Assembly: GCF_041008525.1 (NCBI RefSeq)
Contig: NZ_JBFLUG010000028.1
Span: forward strand, 8,724-72,723
Source: Parafrankia sp041008525
Lineage (GTDB): Bacteria; Actinomycetota; Actinomycetes; Frankiales; Frankiaceae
Direction: 5' to 3'
Length of the DNA stretch: 64,000 bases
Part shown: positions 51,443 through 58,658 of the stretch, piece by piece
Layout: every line of letters starts with the position of its first letter
How positions within the stretch are numbered: position 1 is the first letter of the stretch
Translations under genes and position numbers: made by a program
Notes under the pieces: model-generated
Seen by the model: only the letters and a program-made list of their open reading frames with translations
What the model was told of the DNA's origin: nothing
Database searches by the model: none

Positions 51443-53644
51443 ATGACCGTCGACACGACGGTCGGCGAGCCGGCCACCGGCCCCGTCGCCACGGATCCCG
51501 CGGTCACCGACCCTGCGGTCACTGGCCCTGCGGTCGGGCGCGCCGGCAGGCTGCGGTTGTCGCCCATCCCGGCGGTGCCGCGGGAGTCGCGCATCCTGCG
51601 CATCGCGGGAGCAGCGCGCTCACCGGCCGTCGTGGTCACGCTGCTTGCGCTGTGCTCGTTCGCGGTGAGCCTGGTGCTGCAGACGACACTGTTCCGGGAC
51701 GGAACCGGGGACGCTGACGAGGCCGCGTACGTGCTGCAGGCGCGGATGCTGCTCCAGGGCCGGCTGACCCTGGACGCATCCTCGGTCGAGCCGTTCTTCC
51801 GGCCCTGGCTCACCGGCGTGCACGACGGCCGGGTGTTCACCAAGTACCTGCCGGGCTGGCCCGCGGCGCTCGCGCTTTCGCAGGCGCTGTTCGGGACCAT
51901 GGTGGTCGCGCCCGCGGCGATGGCGGCGGCGTGGGTCGCCGGGACGTACCGGCTGGCCCGGGAGCTGTTCGGCGAGGTGCGCACCGCACTCACCGCGGCT
52001 GCGGGGGTCGCACTGTCACCGTTGGTGATCCTGCACACCGCGCTTCCCCTCGCGTACGCGGCGTGCGCCGCGACACTCGTGTTCGCGAGCGCCGAACTGC
52101 TGCGTGGTCTCCGCACGGGCGCACGGTCCGCCCTCTTCCTGGGCGGGGCCGCGGTGGGGTTCGCGCTGCTGATCCGCCCGTTCGACGCCGTGCTTGTGGT
52201 CCTTCCCGTGGCGGTCCTGGCGGGGGTGCGGGCCCGGCGGGAGCTGCGGGTCCTGCCGCGCCGGGCGCTCTGGGCGGTGCTCGGCGCGCTGCCGATGGTC
52301 GCGGTCTTCCTGGCGTACTGCTGGCACGTCACGGGGTCGCCGCTGCGCATGCCGTTGTCCGCGTCGGATCCGCTCGACCGCTTCGGTTTCGGACCGCGTC
52401 GCATCCTGCCGTCCGAATCGAGCTTCATGTTCACTCGGCGGTTGGCCCTCGAGGCCCTCGGGGACACCCTCGCCGCCGCCCCGAGCTGGTTCTTCGGCGG
52501 TATGGGCCTGATCGTGCTCGCCGCCGTCGGCCTGTTCGCGCCCCGGCGCCGGCCCGAACGGATCATGTTGTTGGCCACGACCGGCGTGGTTCTGCTGGGC
52601 TACGCCTTCTGGTGGGGGTCGGCCTTCGCGATGCCGGGCCTGCGCAACGGGCTCGGCCCGCACTACCACCTGGCAGCGTTCACGCCGGTCGTCATCCTCG
52701 CTGCCGACGGTGCGCGATGGCTCTGGAGCGCCCTGGCGCGGGTACCGACGCGGATCGCCCGACCGGGCCTCGCCGTCGCGGCCGGGATCGGGCTCGTCGC
52801 GATCACTCTGCCCACCCTGCCCGCCCGGATCGACGTCCAGCAGGGGGTCAACGCGGGCAATGCGTTCCTGGAATCGATGATCCCCGACCAGCTGGACGGG
52901 CCCGCCCTGATTGTCCTGTCGCCGCCGGTACCGAGCCGCTACACGCAGATCCCGTACCACACGCTGCGAAACTCCCCGGATCTTGACGGGCCGGTCGTGT
53001 ACGCGGCGGACATCGGCCCCCGCATCGCCGAGCTGCCCGATCGCATGCCCGGCCGCACGATCTACCGGCTGCGTCCGGGCGAGGTGTGGGACCCTGCCGT
53101 CCCCGGAGGCTTCCGCGGTGCGTTCGTGCCGCTGCGGCAGGTCATCGGCACCCGTATCGAGATCCAGGTAACCGTCCAGCCGCCGCCGCCGCCGCCGCCG
53201 CAGCAGCAGCAGCAGCCACTGACGACGCCGCCGGCAGCGGGTGGGTCGCTGCTGTACGTCCGGCTGGGAGATCAGCAGCGTGTGCTGCGGCCAGCGGATG
53301 GCCGTCGGCACACGTTCGTGCTCACCACCGGGCCTGCCGCCGGGCCGGACGAACTCGGGACGGGCACGGCGAACGGGGTCGGCGGCATTGCCCTGCCGGC
53401 AGATCTCATCGTCGGTTACGCGACGGGCACCGGGCCGGGAGCCGCCGTCTGGGAGGAACGGATCCCGCTGGCACGCCGGGCGGGAGGAGATCTCTCCCTG
53501 CTCGCGCCAGGGCTCGGGTGGCGGCGCCTGCCCGCAGATGAGGGGGCCGCCGCCGGGCCCGGCGCCGACCAGGACGTGTGGCCGTGGATCTCAGCTGCGA
53601 CCCAGTCGGTGCTGCAGGTCGATCTGGCACCCACCCGCCCCTGA
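51443..53644 (+). CDS. GT-C-type membrane glycosyltransferase
   Basis: 733 aa from ATG 51443. A polar N-terminus (Pro/Thr/Val repeats ATDPAVTDPAVTGPAV) precedes about ten hydrophobic segments. After helix 1 the first outside loop has GDADEAAYVLQARMLLQGRL, the acidic Asp-Glu pair typical of ArnT/PMT-like GT-C enzymes. WLTGVHDGRVFTKYLPGWPAALAL is also like this family. These use polyprenyl-phosphate sugars to glycosylate lipids, polymers or proteins on the outer face. After about residue 560 a soluble domain follows, interrupted by a Pro7-Gln5 run (53180-53215) encoded by pure CCG and CAG repeats. Next gene is a GT4 transferase. The acceptor is unknown. Confidence 0.82.
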   Translation: MTVDTTVGEPATGPVATDPAVTDPAVTGPAVGRAGRLRLSPIPAVPRESRILRIAGAARSPAVVVTLLALCSFAVSLVLQTTLFRDGTGDADEAAYVLQARMLLQGRLTLDASSVEPFFRPWLTGVHDGRVFTKYLPGWPAALALSQALFGTMVVAPAAMAAAWVAGTYRLARELFGEVRTALTAAAGVALSPLVILHTALPLAYAACAATLVFASAELLRGLRTGARSALFLGGAAVGFALLIRPFDAVLVVLPVAVLAGVRARRELRVLPRRALWAVLGALPMVAVFLAYCWHVTGSPLRMPLSASDPLDRFGFGPRRILPSESSFMFTRRLALEALGDTLAAAPSWFFGGMGLIVLAAVGLFAPRRRPERIMLLATTGVVLLGYAFWWGSAFAMPGLRNGLGPHYHLAAFTPVVILAADGARWLWSALARVPTRIARPGLAVAAGIGLVAITLPTLPARIDVQQGVNAGNAFLESMIPDQLDGPALIVLSPPVPSRYTQIPYHTLRNSPDLDGPVVYAADIGPRIAELPDRMPGRTIYRLRPGEVWDPAVPGGFRGAFVPLRQVIGTRIEIQVTVQPPPPPPPQQQQQPLTTPPAAGGSLLYVRLGDQQRVLRPADGRRHTFVLTTGPAAGPDELGTGTANGVGGIALPADLIVGYATGTGPGAAVWEERIPLARRAGGDLSLLAPGLGWRRLPADEGAAAGPGADQDVWPWISAATQSVLQVDLAPTRP
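53180..53215 (+). repeat. CCG x7 / CAG x5 microsatellite in coding sequence
   Basis: Codon-aligned run of seven CCG (53180-53200) and five CAG (53201-53215), encoding Pro7-Gln5 in the GT-C protein. Pure codon use in a protein-linker position makes length variation between strains likely. Confidence 0.95.
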
Positions 53645-53961
53645 GCGTCCCGCCCGTGACCTCCGCACCGCCCGCGACCTCCGCACCGCCCCTGGGCTCG
53701 GCGCACCGTTCCTCCCCGCGCCGAGCCCGGAGAACGGGGCGCCGGGAGGAGTGCCGGCATTCGGCGGGGCATATGGCGGATTCCGTGCGGACCGAATAAT
53801 GGCGCCGGGTCGCGCTGAATCAGGATGCCGGCTAACGCAGCCGGCCAGGGCCCGATGGTCGGCCTTCGGTGCGGGCCCGCCCGAGTATCCTTTGCCTGCT
53901 GTTTCCGGTGTTTGACTTCCGGTACGGGACCCGCCCCCGCCGGGTTCAGTCTGGGGATGCT
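53645..53961. other. 317-bp intergenic region before the GT4 gene
   Basis: The first part repeats CCGCCC and GACCTCCGCAC motifs (gtgacctccgcaccgcccgcgacctccgcaccgcc, two copies of a 17-bp unit near 53657-53690). The 53870-53960 part is A/T-richer (tttgcctgctgtttccggtgtttgac) and probably the promoter of the GT4 gene. Confidence 0.45.
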
Positions 53962-55425
53962 ATGGGCCTTCTCCGAACATTCAGGACGTTATCGGTTCTT
54001 TTCTTCTGCGAGCAGTATCCGCCGATTGTCTGGGACGGCGCCGGTACCTATACCGCGACGCTCGCGGCCGCACTGGTCGGACTCGGGCACAACGTGCATG
54101 TGCTGTGCGCCCAGGGTCGCCGCATCACGGACACGGTGGAGCGCGGCGTGCACGTCCACCGGCGGCCGTTGTTGCAGGCGCCGGTGACGCGCGCGCTCGG
54201 CGGTTATGGTGCCCGACTGCGCGGCCCGCTGTACCCACGGGACTCGCTGGCCCTGCGGGCCAGTCTTTCCCTGTCGTACAGCGTCTGGATGCGCCACCTG
54301 CGGCTGCGTCCGGACATCATCGAGACGCAGGACGGGGAGACCCGCGGGCTGATCGAGGCCGTCCACGGCACCTACCCGCTCGCCATCCACCTGCACTGCC
54401 CGACGATGCTCGCCGTCCGTCTCGCGGGGCAGCCGCTGGGTGTGCGCGGGCAGCTGGCCGACCGGCTCGACCGCGCCTCGGCCCGGCGCGCCGCCGTCGT
54501 GACCGCGCCCTCACAGCTGCTTGTCGACGAGCTGCGCCGGAGCGGCTGGCTGGGGCACCAGGCCGTCGAGGTGATCCCGAACCTCTTCGATGCGGAGCCG
54601 TGGCGGGGCGTGCAGGACGTGCGGACCACCGAGCCGACGATCGCGGTGGTGGGGCGGGTGGAACCGTCCAAGGGCGTTGACGTGCTGCTGGACGCCTGCG
54701 CCCGGCTGCGCGCCGCCGGGGTGGTGCACCGGCTCGTCGTCGTCGGCCGCTCGGCCGGCGCGATCAACGGTGTCCCGTCGGGTACCTGGCTGGCTTCCCG
54801 GGCCCGTGAGCTGGGGCTGGACGTCGAGTTCACCGGGCATCTGGCGGCCGGGGAGATGCGCGAGGTGTTCCGCCGGACCCGGGTGGTGGCGGTGCCGAGC
54901 CATTTCGAGAGCTTCTCCATCGTCGCCGCCGAGGCGCTTGCGGCGGGACGTCCCGTCGTCGTGACGAGCCGGACCGGGATCGCGCCGTTCGTCCGGAGCT
55001 GGAACGCGGGCAGCGTGGTCGCCGCCGGCGACCCGGGCGCGCTCGCGGACGCGCTGGCGCCGTTCCTCCTGAACGCCGGCTGGGCGGCCGAGGTCGCTGA
55101 CCAGGGCCGGCGCGGCGTGGCCGCCCTCGATCCGGAGGCCATCGCCCGCCGGAAGGAAGCCGCCTACCGCCGGGGCATCGCGGAGTTCCACGCGCGACGC
55201 CGTCTGGTCACACCAACCACACCAACCACACCAGCCGCGCCCCGAGGGCCGGTCAGCCCGGTCCCGCCGCTGCCCGGGGCGGCGGCTGCTCGTCAGCGGT
55301 CCGCGGTGCCGCTACCGATGCCGCGGTCGCCCGCCACGGACGGTCGAAGTCGAGGTGACGCAGCGAACCGGCCGGGACGTAGATCTCGTACCGACTCTCC
55401 AGGACCGCCAGCAAGGATCCGCTGA
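53962..55425 (+). CDS. Glycosyltransferase family 4 (GT-B)
   Basis: 487 aa from ATG 53962, with GGGGA upstream. N-terminal GT-B half: VLFFCEQYPPIVWDGAGTYTATLAAALVGLGHNVHVLCAQG (glycine-rich acceptor/donor loop). C-terminal half: IAVVGRVEPSKGVDVLLDACARL, VVVGRSAGAI, FTGHLAAGEMREVFRRTRVVAVPSHFESFSIVAAEALAAGRPVVVT with the ESFSxxAAEALA pattern (E-x7-E motif), and then GSVVAAGDPGALADAL. Retaining transfer of a sugar nucleotide. The last ~75 residues are Pro/Arg/Thr-rich and overlap, in antisense, the 3' end of the PIG-L gene by 173 bp. Part of a probable glycan locus with the GT-C and deacetylase genes. Confidence 0.92.
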   Translation: MGLLRTFRTLSVLFFCEQYPPIVWDGAGTYTATLAAALVGLGHNVHVLCAQGRRITDTVERGVHVHRRPLLQAPVTRALGGYGARLRGPLYPRDSLALRASLSLSYSVWMRHLRLRPDIIETQDGETRGLIEAVHGTYPLAIHLHCPTMLAVRLAGQPLGVRGQLADRLDRASARRAAVVTAPSQLLVDELRRSGWLGHQAVEVIPNLFDAEPWRGVQDVRTTEPTIAVVGRVEPSKGVDVLLDACARLRAAGVVHRLVVVGRSAGAINGVPSGTWLASRARELGLDVEFTGHLAAGEMREVFRRTRVVAVPSHFESFSIVAAEALAAGRPVVVTSRTGIAPFVRSWNAGSVVAAGDPGALADALAPFLLNAGWAAEVADQGRRGVAALDPEAIARRKEAAYRRGIAEFHARRRLVTPTTPTTPAAPRGPVSPVPPLPGAAAARQRSAVPLPMPRSPATDGRSRGDAANRPGRRSRTDSPGPPARIR

Positions 55426-56236
55426 GCGGCGGCGGAACCCGCGCGCTGCCCCCTCCGGCAGCTCGCGCCGCCGCGGCACCGCCCCTGGAAGACACGGCGG
55501 GACCGGTCTGCGTGACATGCTCGGCGAGCGCCTGCTTCTGGCGTTCGCGCAGGCTGCGGGCATCGACGAGCAGCGGCCGCAGCTCGCTCACCCGCCGGAC
55601 GGGGGCCAGCAGCAGCCGGCGGGCCGTCCAGCGCCCGGTGCCATGCCCGGTACCGTGCCCGACGGTCCAGGGCCAGTGGGTCCAGAGCCAGACGGTGTAC
55701 TCGAGGATCTCGCCGCGGAAGCCGCTGGCCTGCACCGCCCGGCGGACCGCCTCATGGCTCGCGTCGTGGTCCGGATGCCCCTCGCAGGAGGTCGGCACGA
55801 GGATCTGCCGAGGCGCCCGGCTGCCGACGAGCCGGGCGAGCGCGGCGGCGACCTCGTCGAGGTGCTGGTCCAGCTCGGTGTCGGGAAAGTCGAGGAAGAC
55901 GACGTCACCCTCGTCGACGCCGAGGCGGGCGCAGGCCCGGACCGCCTCGCGCCGCCGTACCTCGGACAGCTGCCCCGAGGTCTCCACGGCGGAGGCGCCC
56001 CCCGCGCCGTCACTGACGATCGCGACCGTCACCGGGACGCCGGCCGCCCGCTTCCGCATGATCGCCGCCGCGCAGCCCAGCGTCTCGTCATCCGGATGCG
56101 GCGCGACGACCAGGCAGGACGTCGACGCCATTGCCGCCGTGATGTCGAGCCCACGGAAAGCCCACGCCCGCCGCCAGAACGCGCGGGCAACGACCAGGAC
56201 CCGTGCCCGCCTCCGCAATCCGCATGCAGCCTTCAC
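55253..56236 (-). CDS. PIG-L/LmbE-family N-acetylglucosaminyl deacetylase
   Basis: 327 aa from GTG 56236; ATG 56131 is the alternative, but residues before it (FRGLDITAAM) resemble the family's usual pre-domain. Zinc site: SCLVVAPHPDDETLGCAAAIMRK (HxDD) and VPTSCEGHPDHDASHEAVRRA (HPDHxA with the third ligand His). These enzymes remove acetyl from GlcNAc-containing lipids, mycothiol precursors or antibiotic sugars. The C-terminal Pro/Ala/Arg-rich tail overlaps the GT4 gene end by 173 bp. Its neighbours (GT4, GT-C) suggest a surface glycan or glycolipid substrate. Upstream gap to the DUF2599-like gene is 214 bp. Confidence 0.9.
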   Translation of the reverse strand: MKAACGLRRRARVLVVARAFWRRAWAFRGLDITAAMASTSCLVVAPHPDDETLGCAAAIMRKRAAGVPVTVAIVSDGAGGASAVETSGQLSEVRRREAVRACARLGVDEGDVVFLDFPDTELDQHLDEVAAALARLVGSRAPRQILVPTSCEGHPDHDASHEAVRRAVQASGFRGEILEYTVWLWTHWPWTVGHGTGHGTGRWTARRLLLAPVRRVSELRPLLVDARSLRERQKQALAEHVTQTGPAVSSRGGAAAARAAGGGSARVPPPLSGSLLAVLESRYEIYVPAGSLRHLDFDRPWRATAASVAAPRTADEQPPPRAAAGPG

Positions 56237-56450
56237 GCCGGACAAATATGCAATACCAGGAAAATTTTCCGTAATGGGCGAACTGTCGGTGCTGGGCGCG
56301 GAACCGGAAAATCCGGAAGCATCCATTCCGTGGTACCCCCAAACCTCCGCACCCGCCGCCCCGGTGATTGTTGCCGGAAAGGAACCCGGTCGGCCCGGGT
56401 GACGGCGGGTCGTACGAGGCCATGATTTCACTGGTCCCGGGTTTTTCGGT

Positions 56451-57173
56451 TCAGGCGTGTTCCCCGGTGGGCGCGGACCGCGGCGGGACGCCGTCGGGGC
56501 GATAGGTCCGCACCGGTGCGGAGGTCGGGTCGGTGCCCAGGGTGTTGCCGCACCGGGTGGAGAACCAGCGGCGGCGCCCGGGTGTCGGTCGCCAGCTCTC
56601 GACGTCGAACGTGTCGCCGGTCGCGTACTCCTCGCTGCCGGAGCCGGGCACCAGGGCGAGGAACTCGTGGCAGCGGAGCTGGTCCTGCAAGCTCTCGGCG
56701 ACTGCCTGGTCAGGCGTGCCGACACAGGTGCGGACGGCCGCCCAGATCTCGGCGCTGGCCGCGTCCCGGTCGTCGGCGTGGCGTGCCTCGTCCTTGGGCC
56801 ACACGGAGATCCGGAAGTCGCCGCCCGCCCACTCCTGGACCGTGATCTCCTCGATGTACCGGCTCGCACCGCAGAACGGCGCACCCGGAGCGGCGCCGTC
56901 GGGGGCAGCGGGAGCGCCCTGCGGGGCCGACGGCCCGCGCTCCGAGCCGCTCCCACTGCTCCCGGAGCCGCTCCCGACGTCGCCGCCGGTGGCATCCCCG
57001 GAGCCGGCCGAGACAGTGGGGGTGGGCGCGACGGCCGCGAGGTCGCTGGAGGAACCGGAGCCGGTGTCGCCGGCCGAGTCGCTGTCCCCGTCGTCGCCCA
57101 GCGCGATCGCCGCGGCGGCCAGCAGGGCGACGCCGCCGATCAGGACCCCGCGGGACCGGCGGTGCTCAGTCAT
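56451..57173 (-). CDS. Secreted or anchored protein with DUF2599-like domain
   Basis: 240 aa from ATG 57173. One N-terminal hydrophobic segment (SRGVLIGGVALLAAAAIALG), then an acidic Gly/Ser-rich linker (residues ~28-100). The C-terminal domain begins at FCGASRYIEEITVQEWAGGDFRISVWPKDEAR and includes AVAESLQDQLRCHEFLALVPGS, FDVESWRPTPGRRRW and RCGNTLGTD. The spacing Q-x-x-CH ... ESWRP ... CxN resembles the actinobacterial DUF2599 family (CHW ... LEPWRP ... CNP). Three cysteines could form disulfides outside the cell. The IS605-type left end begins only 20 bases upstream of the start codon, so the native promoter has probably been pushed 1.3 kb away. Family assignment is from motif memory. Confidence 0.65.
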   Translation of the reverse strand: MTEHRRSRGVLIGGVALLAAAAIALGDDGDSDSAGDTGSGSSSDLAAVAPTPTVSAGSGDATGGDVGSGSGSSGSGSERGPSAPQGAPAAPDGAAPGAPFCGASRYIEEITVQEWAGGDFRISVWPKDEARHADDRDAASAEIWAAVRTCVGTPDQAVAESLQDQLRCHEFLALVPGSGSEEYATGDTFDVESWRPTPGRRRWFSTRCGNTLGTDPTSAPVRTYRPDGVPPRSAPTGEHA

Positions 57174-57192
57174 CGGGATCTCGCCGTGGATA

Positions 57193-57212
57193 CCCCGGCC
57201 TTCAGGCCGGGG
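57193..57212. repeat. Left-end hairpin of the IS605-type element
   Basis: CCCCGGCC (57193-57200) and GGCCGGGG (57205-57212) with loop TTCA: perfect 8-bp stem. Subterminal hairpins at the ends are recognised by Y1 transposases as single strands. It lies in the leader of the leftward gene that starts at 57173, so it could also fold in that mRNA. Confidence 0.9.
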
Positions 57213-57269
57213 AGGAAACGGCGCCCCACGCGGGAACGCATACGAAAATCCTTTCGGTAGAATCAGAGT

Positions 57270-58457
57270 ATGTCCTGATACCGGCTCGATCCGGCACCCG
57301 GACAGGTTGTCGGGCTCGATGAGCACTGCGGGCATGCACGTTTTGTCTGGAACCTTGCCGCCGAACAGCAGTCGTGGTGGACCCCCTCTCGGGGGAGGGC
57401 GCCGAACCATCTGGAACGTTGCCGGCAGTTGACCGATGCACGTGCGGAGTTCGACTGGCTGCGGGCTGGGTCGCAGACGGTTCAGCAGCAGGCGTTGCGG
57501 GATTTCGACCAGGCTATGCGGAACTTCTTCAACGGTTCGCACAGGCATCCGGGCTACCGGAAGCGCGGCCAGTCCGAGGGTTTCCAGATCGTGGGGAGAA
57601 ACGCCAGGGTCGAGAAGCTGAACCGGACGTGGTCCCGCTGCTGGGTACCGAAGGTCGGCTGGGTGAGGTTCCGCGTGTCGCGGGAGGTTCCGAACTTCAG
57701 GTCCTATCGGATCACCCGGGACCGGGCGGGCCGCTGGCACATCGCCTTCGCTGTCGCACCCGAACCGATCGACGGCCCGGGAACCGGGGAGATCGTCGGG
57801 GTGGATCGCGGGGTGGCGGTGTCGGTCGCACTGTCGACGGGGGAGCTGCTGGTCTGCCCCGGGCTGTGGCCGAAAAAAGTGGAACGGCTCCGCCGGATGC
57901 GGCGCCGGATGGCCAGGGCCAGGCGGGGCAGCAACCGGCGCGGCCGGCTCCGAGAGCAGATCGCCCGGGTGATAGCCCGGGAAGCCGACCGGCGCAGGGA
58001 CTGGGCCGAGAAGACGTCCACGGACCTCGCCCGCCGGTACGACCTGATCCGGGTGGAGGACCTGAACATCCGCGGTATGACCCGCTCGGCACGCGGCACG
58101 GTCGCGGAGCCGGGGAAGAACGTCCGGCAGAAAGCCGGGTTGAACCGCGGCATCCTCGCCAACGGGTGGGGGCTGCTCGTTCGACGGCTGGAACAGAAAG
58201 CGCCCGGCCGGATCGAGAGGATCCCGGCCGCCTACACGAGTCAGCGTTGCTCGGTCTGCGGGCATGTCGCCGCCGCATCGCGCGAGAGCCAAGCGCGGTT
58301 CCGGTGCGTCGCCTGCGGGCACACGGCCAACGCCGACACCAACGCGGCATGCAACATCGCGGCTGGACGGGCCGTGACTGCGCGGGGAGGCGCCGGGTTG
58401 CCGGAGCCCAGGAACCGCGAACCTCAACATTCCGCACCTCCCCTCGTGGGCGTGTAG
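57270..58457 (+). pseudogene. tnpB: tnpB (IS605 OrfB), RNA-guided nuclease gene with stop at codon 3
   Basis: From ATG 57270 the frame reads Met-Ser-stop (TGA 57276-57278) and then continues open to TAG 58455-58457. What follows the stop is the normal TnpB N-terminus (YRLDPAPGQVVGLDEHCGHA, then RFVWNLAAEQ). Changing TGA to CGA would restore the usual MSRYRL start. The next possible start is TTG 57429, which would remove the first ~50 residues. Downstream all is intact: RuvC Asp in IVGVDRGVAVSV, Glu in LIRVEDLNIRGM, zinc finger CSVCG ... CVACG and last Asp in HTANADTNAACNIAAG. So the catalytic triad is kept, but the ATG start is cut off. It may be a recent pseudogene, or be translated at low level by readthrough or reinitiation. 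Confidence 0.8.
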
Positions 58458-58513
58458 GAGTGGGAACCCCCGCCCTCCAGGGCAGGGAGGACGTCAAGCA
58501 TCGAGGGTAGAGC
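58368..58513 (+). ncRNA. Predicted omegaRNA (reRNA) overlapping the tnpB 3' end
   Basis: In IS605-group elements the guide RNA scaffold covers the end of tnpB and the right end, and the guide is the flank after the right cleavage site. Here the scaffold would run from about 58368 to TCAA at 58497, and the guide would start at GCATCGAGGGTAGAG (58498 on). Support: the segment around the tnpB stop (AACCGCGAACCTCAAC ... GTGGGCGTGTAG) and the hairpin before TCAA recur in the second element at the window end, a stronger match than the coding sequence beside it. The exact 5' end is not determinable. Confidence 0.55.
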
Positions 58514-58658
58514 CTTGCCGGACGGCTGCGCGGCGATCCGACGCGCTGGTGAACCCACTTGCCCCCGGCGCCGGCAAAGTCAACACCTATCCCGTGGGCC
58601 GGGAGTCTGATAGTTCCCGTAGAGGTCGCCGTCCGCCCTGTGGGACCTGGAGGATCAC

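Larger units (their letters stand above)
57193..58497 (+). mobile_element. TnpB-only IS605-group element (IS1341-like)
   Basis: Left end: after GGATAC comes a perfect hairpin CCCCGGCC-TTCA-GGCCGGGG (57193-57212). Right end: a hairpin over GCCCTCCAGGGC (58472-58483 region) followed by GGAGGACGTCAA, with TCAA at 58494-58497, the right cleavage sequence known for IS608-type elements; the left target ATAC resembles TTAC. There is a single gene, tnpB, and no Y1 transposase tnpA. So it can move only if a transposase acts in trans. It was inserted between the DUF2599-like gene and the acyl-CoA synthetase gene; the flanks would join as ...GGATAC + GCATCGAG... The right end shares the tail of a second element at the window edge. 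Confidence 0.85.

Noticed and set aside
57429..58457. TTG 57429 as the true tnpB start
   Set aside because: The 50 residues before it are typical TnpB sequence (YRLDPAPGQ, HCGHARFVWNLAAEQ), so the original start is 57270 and the stop at codon 3 is a later change. TTG could still serve as a weak start.
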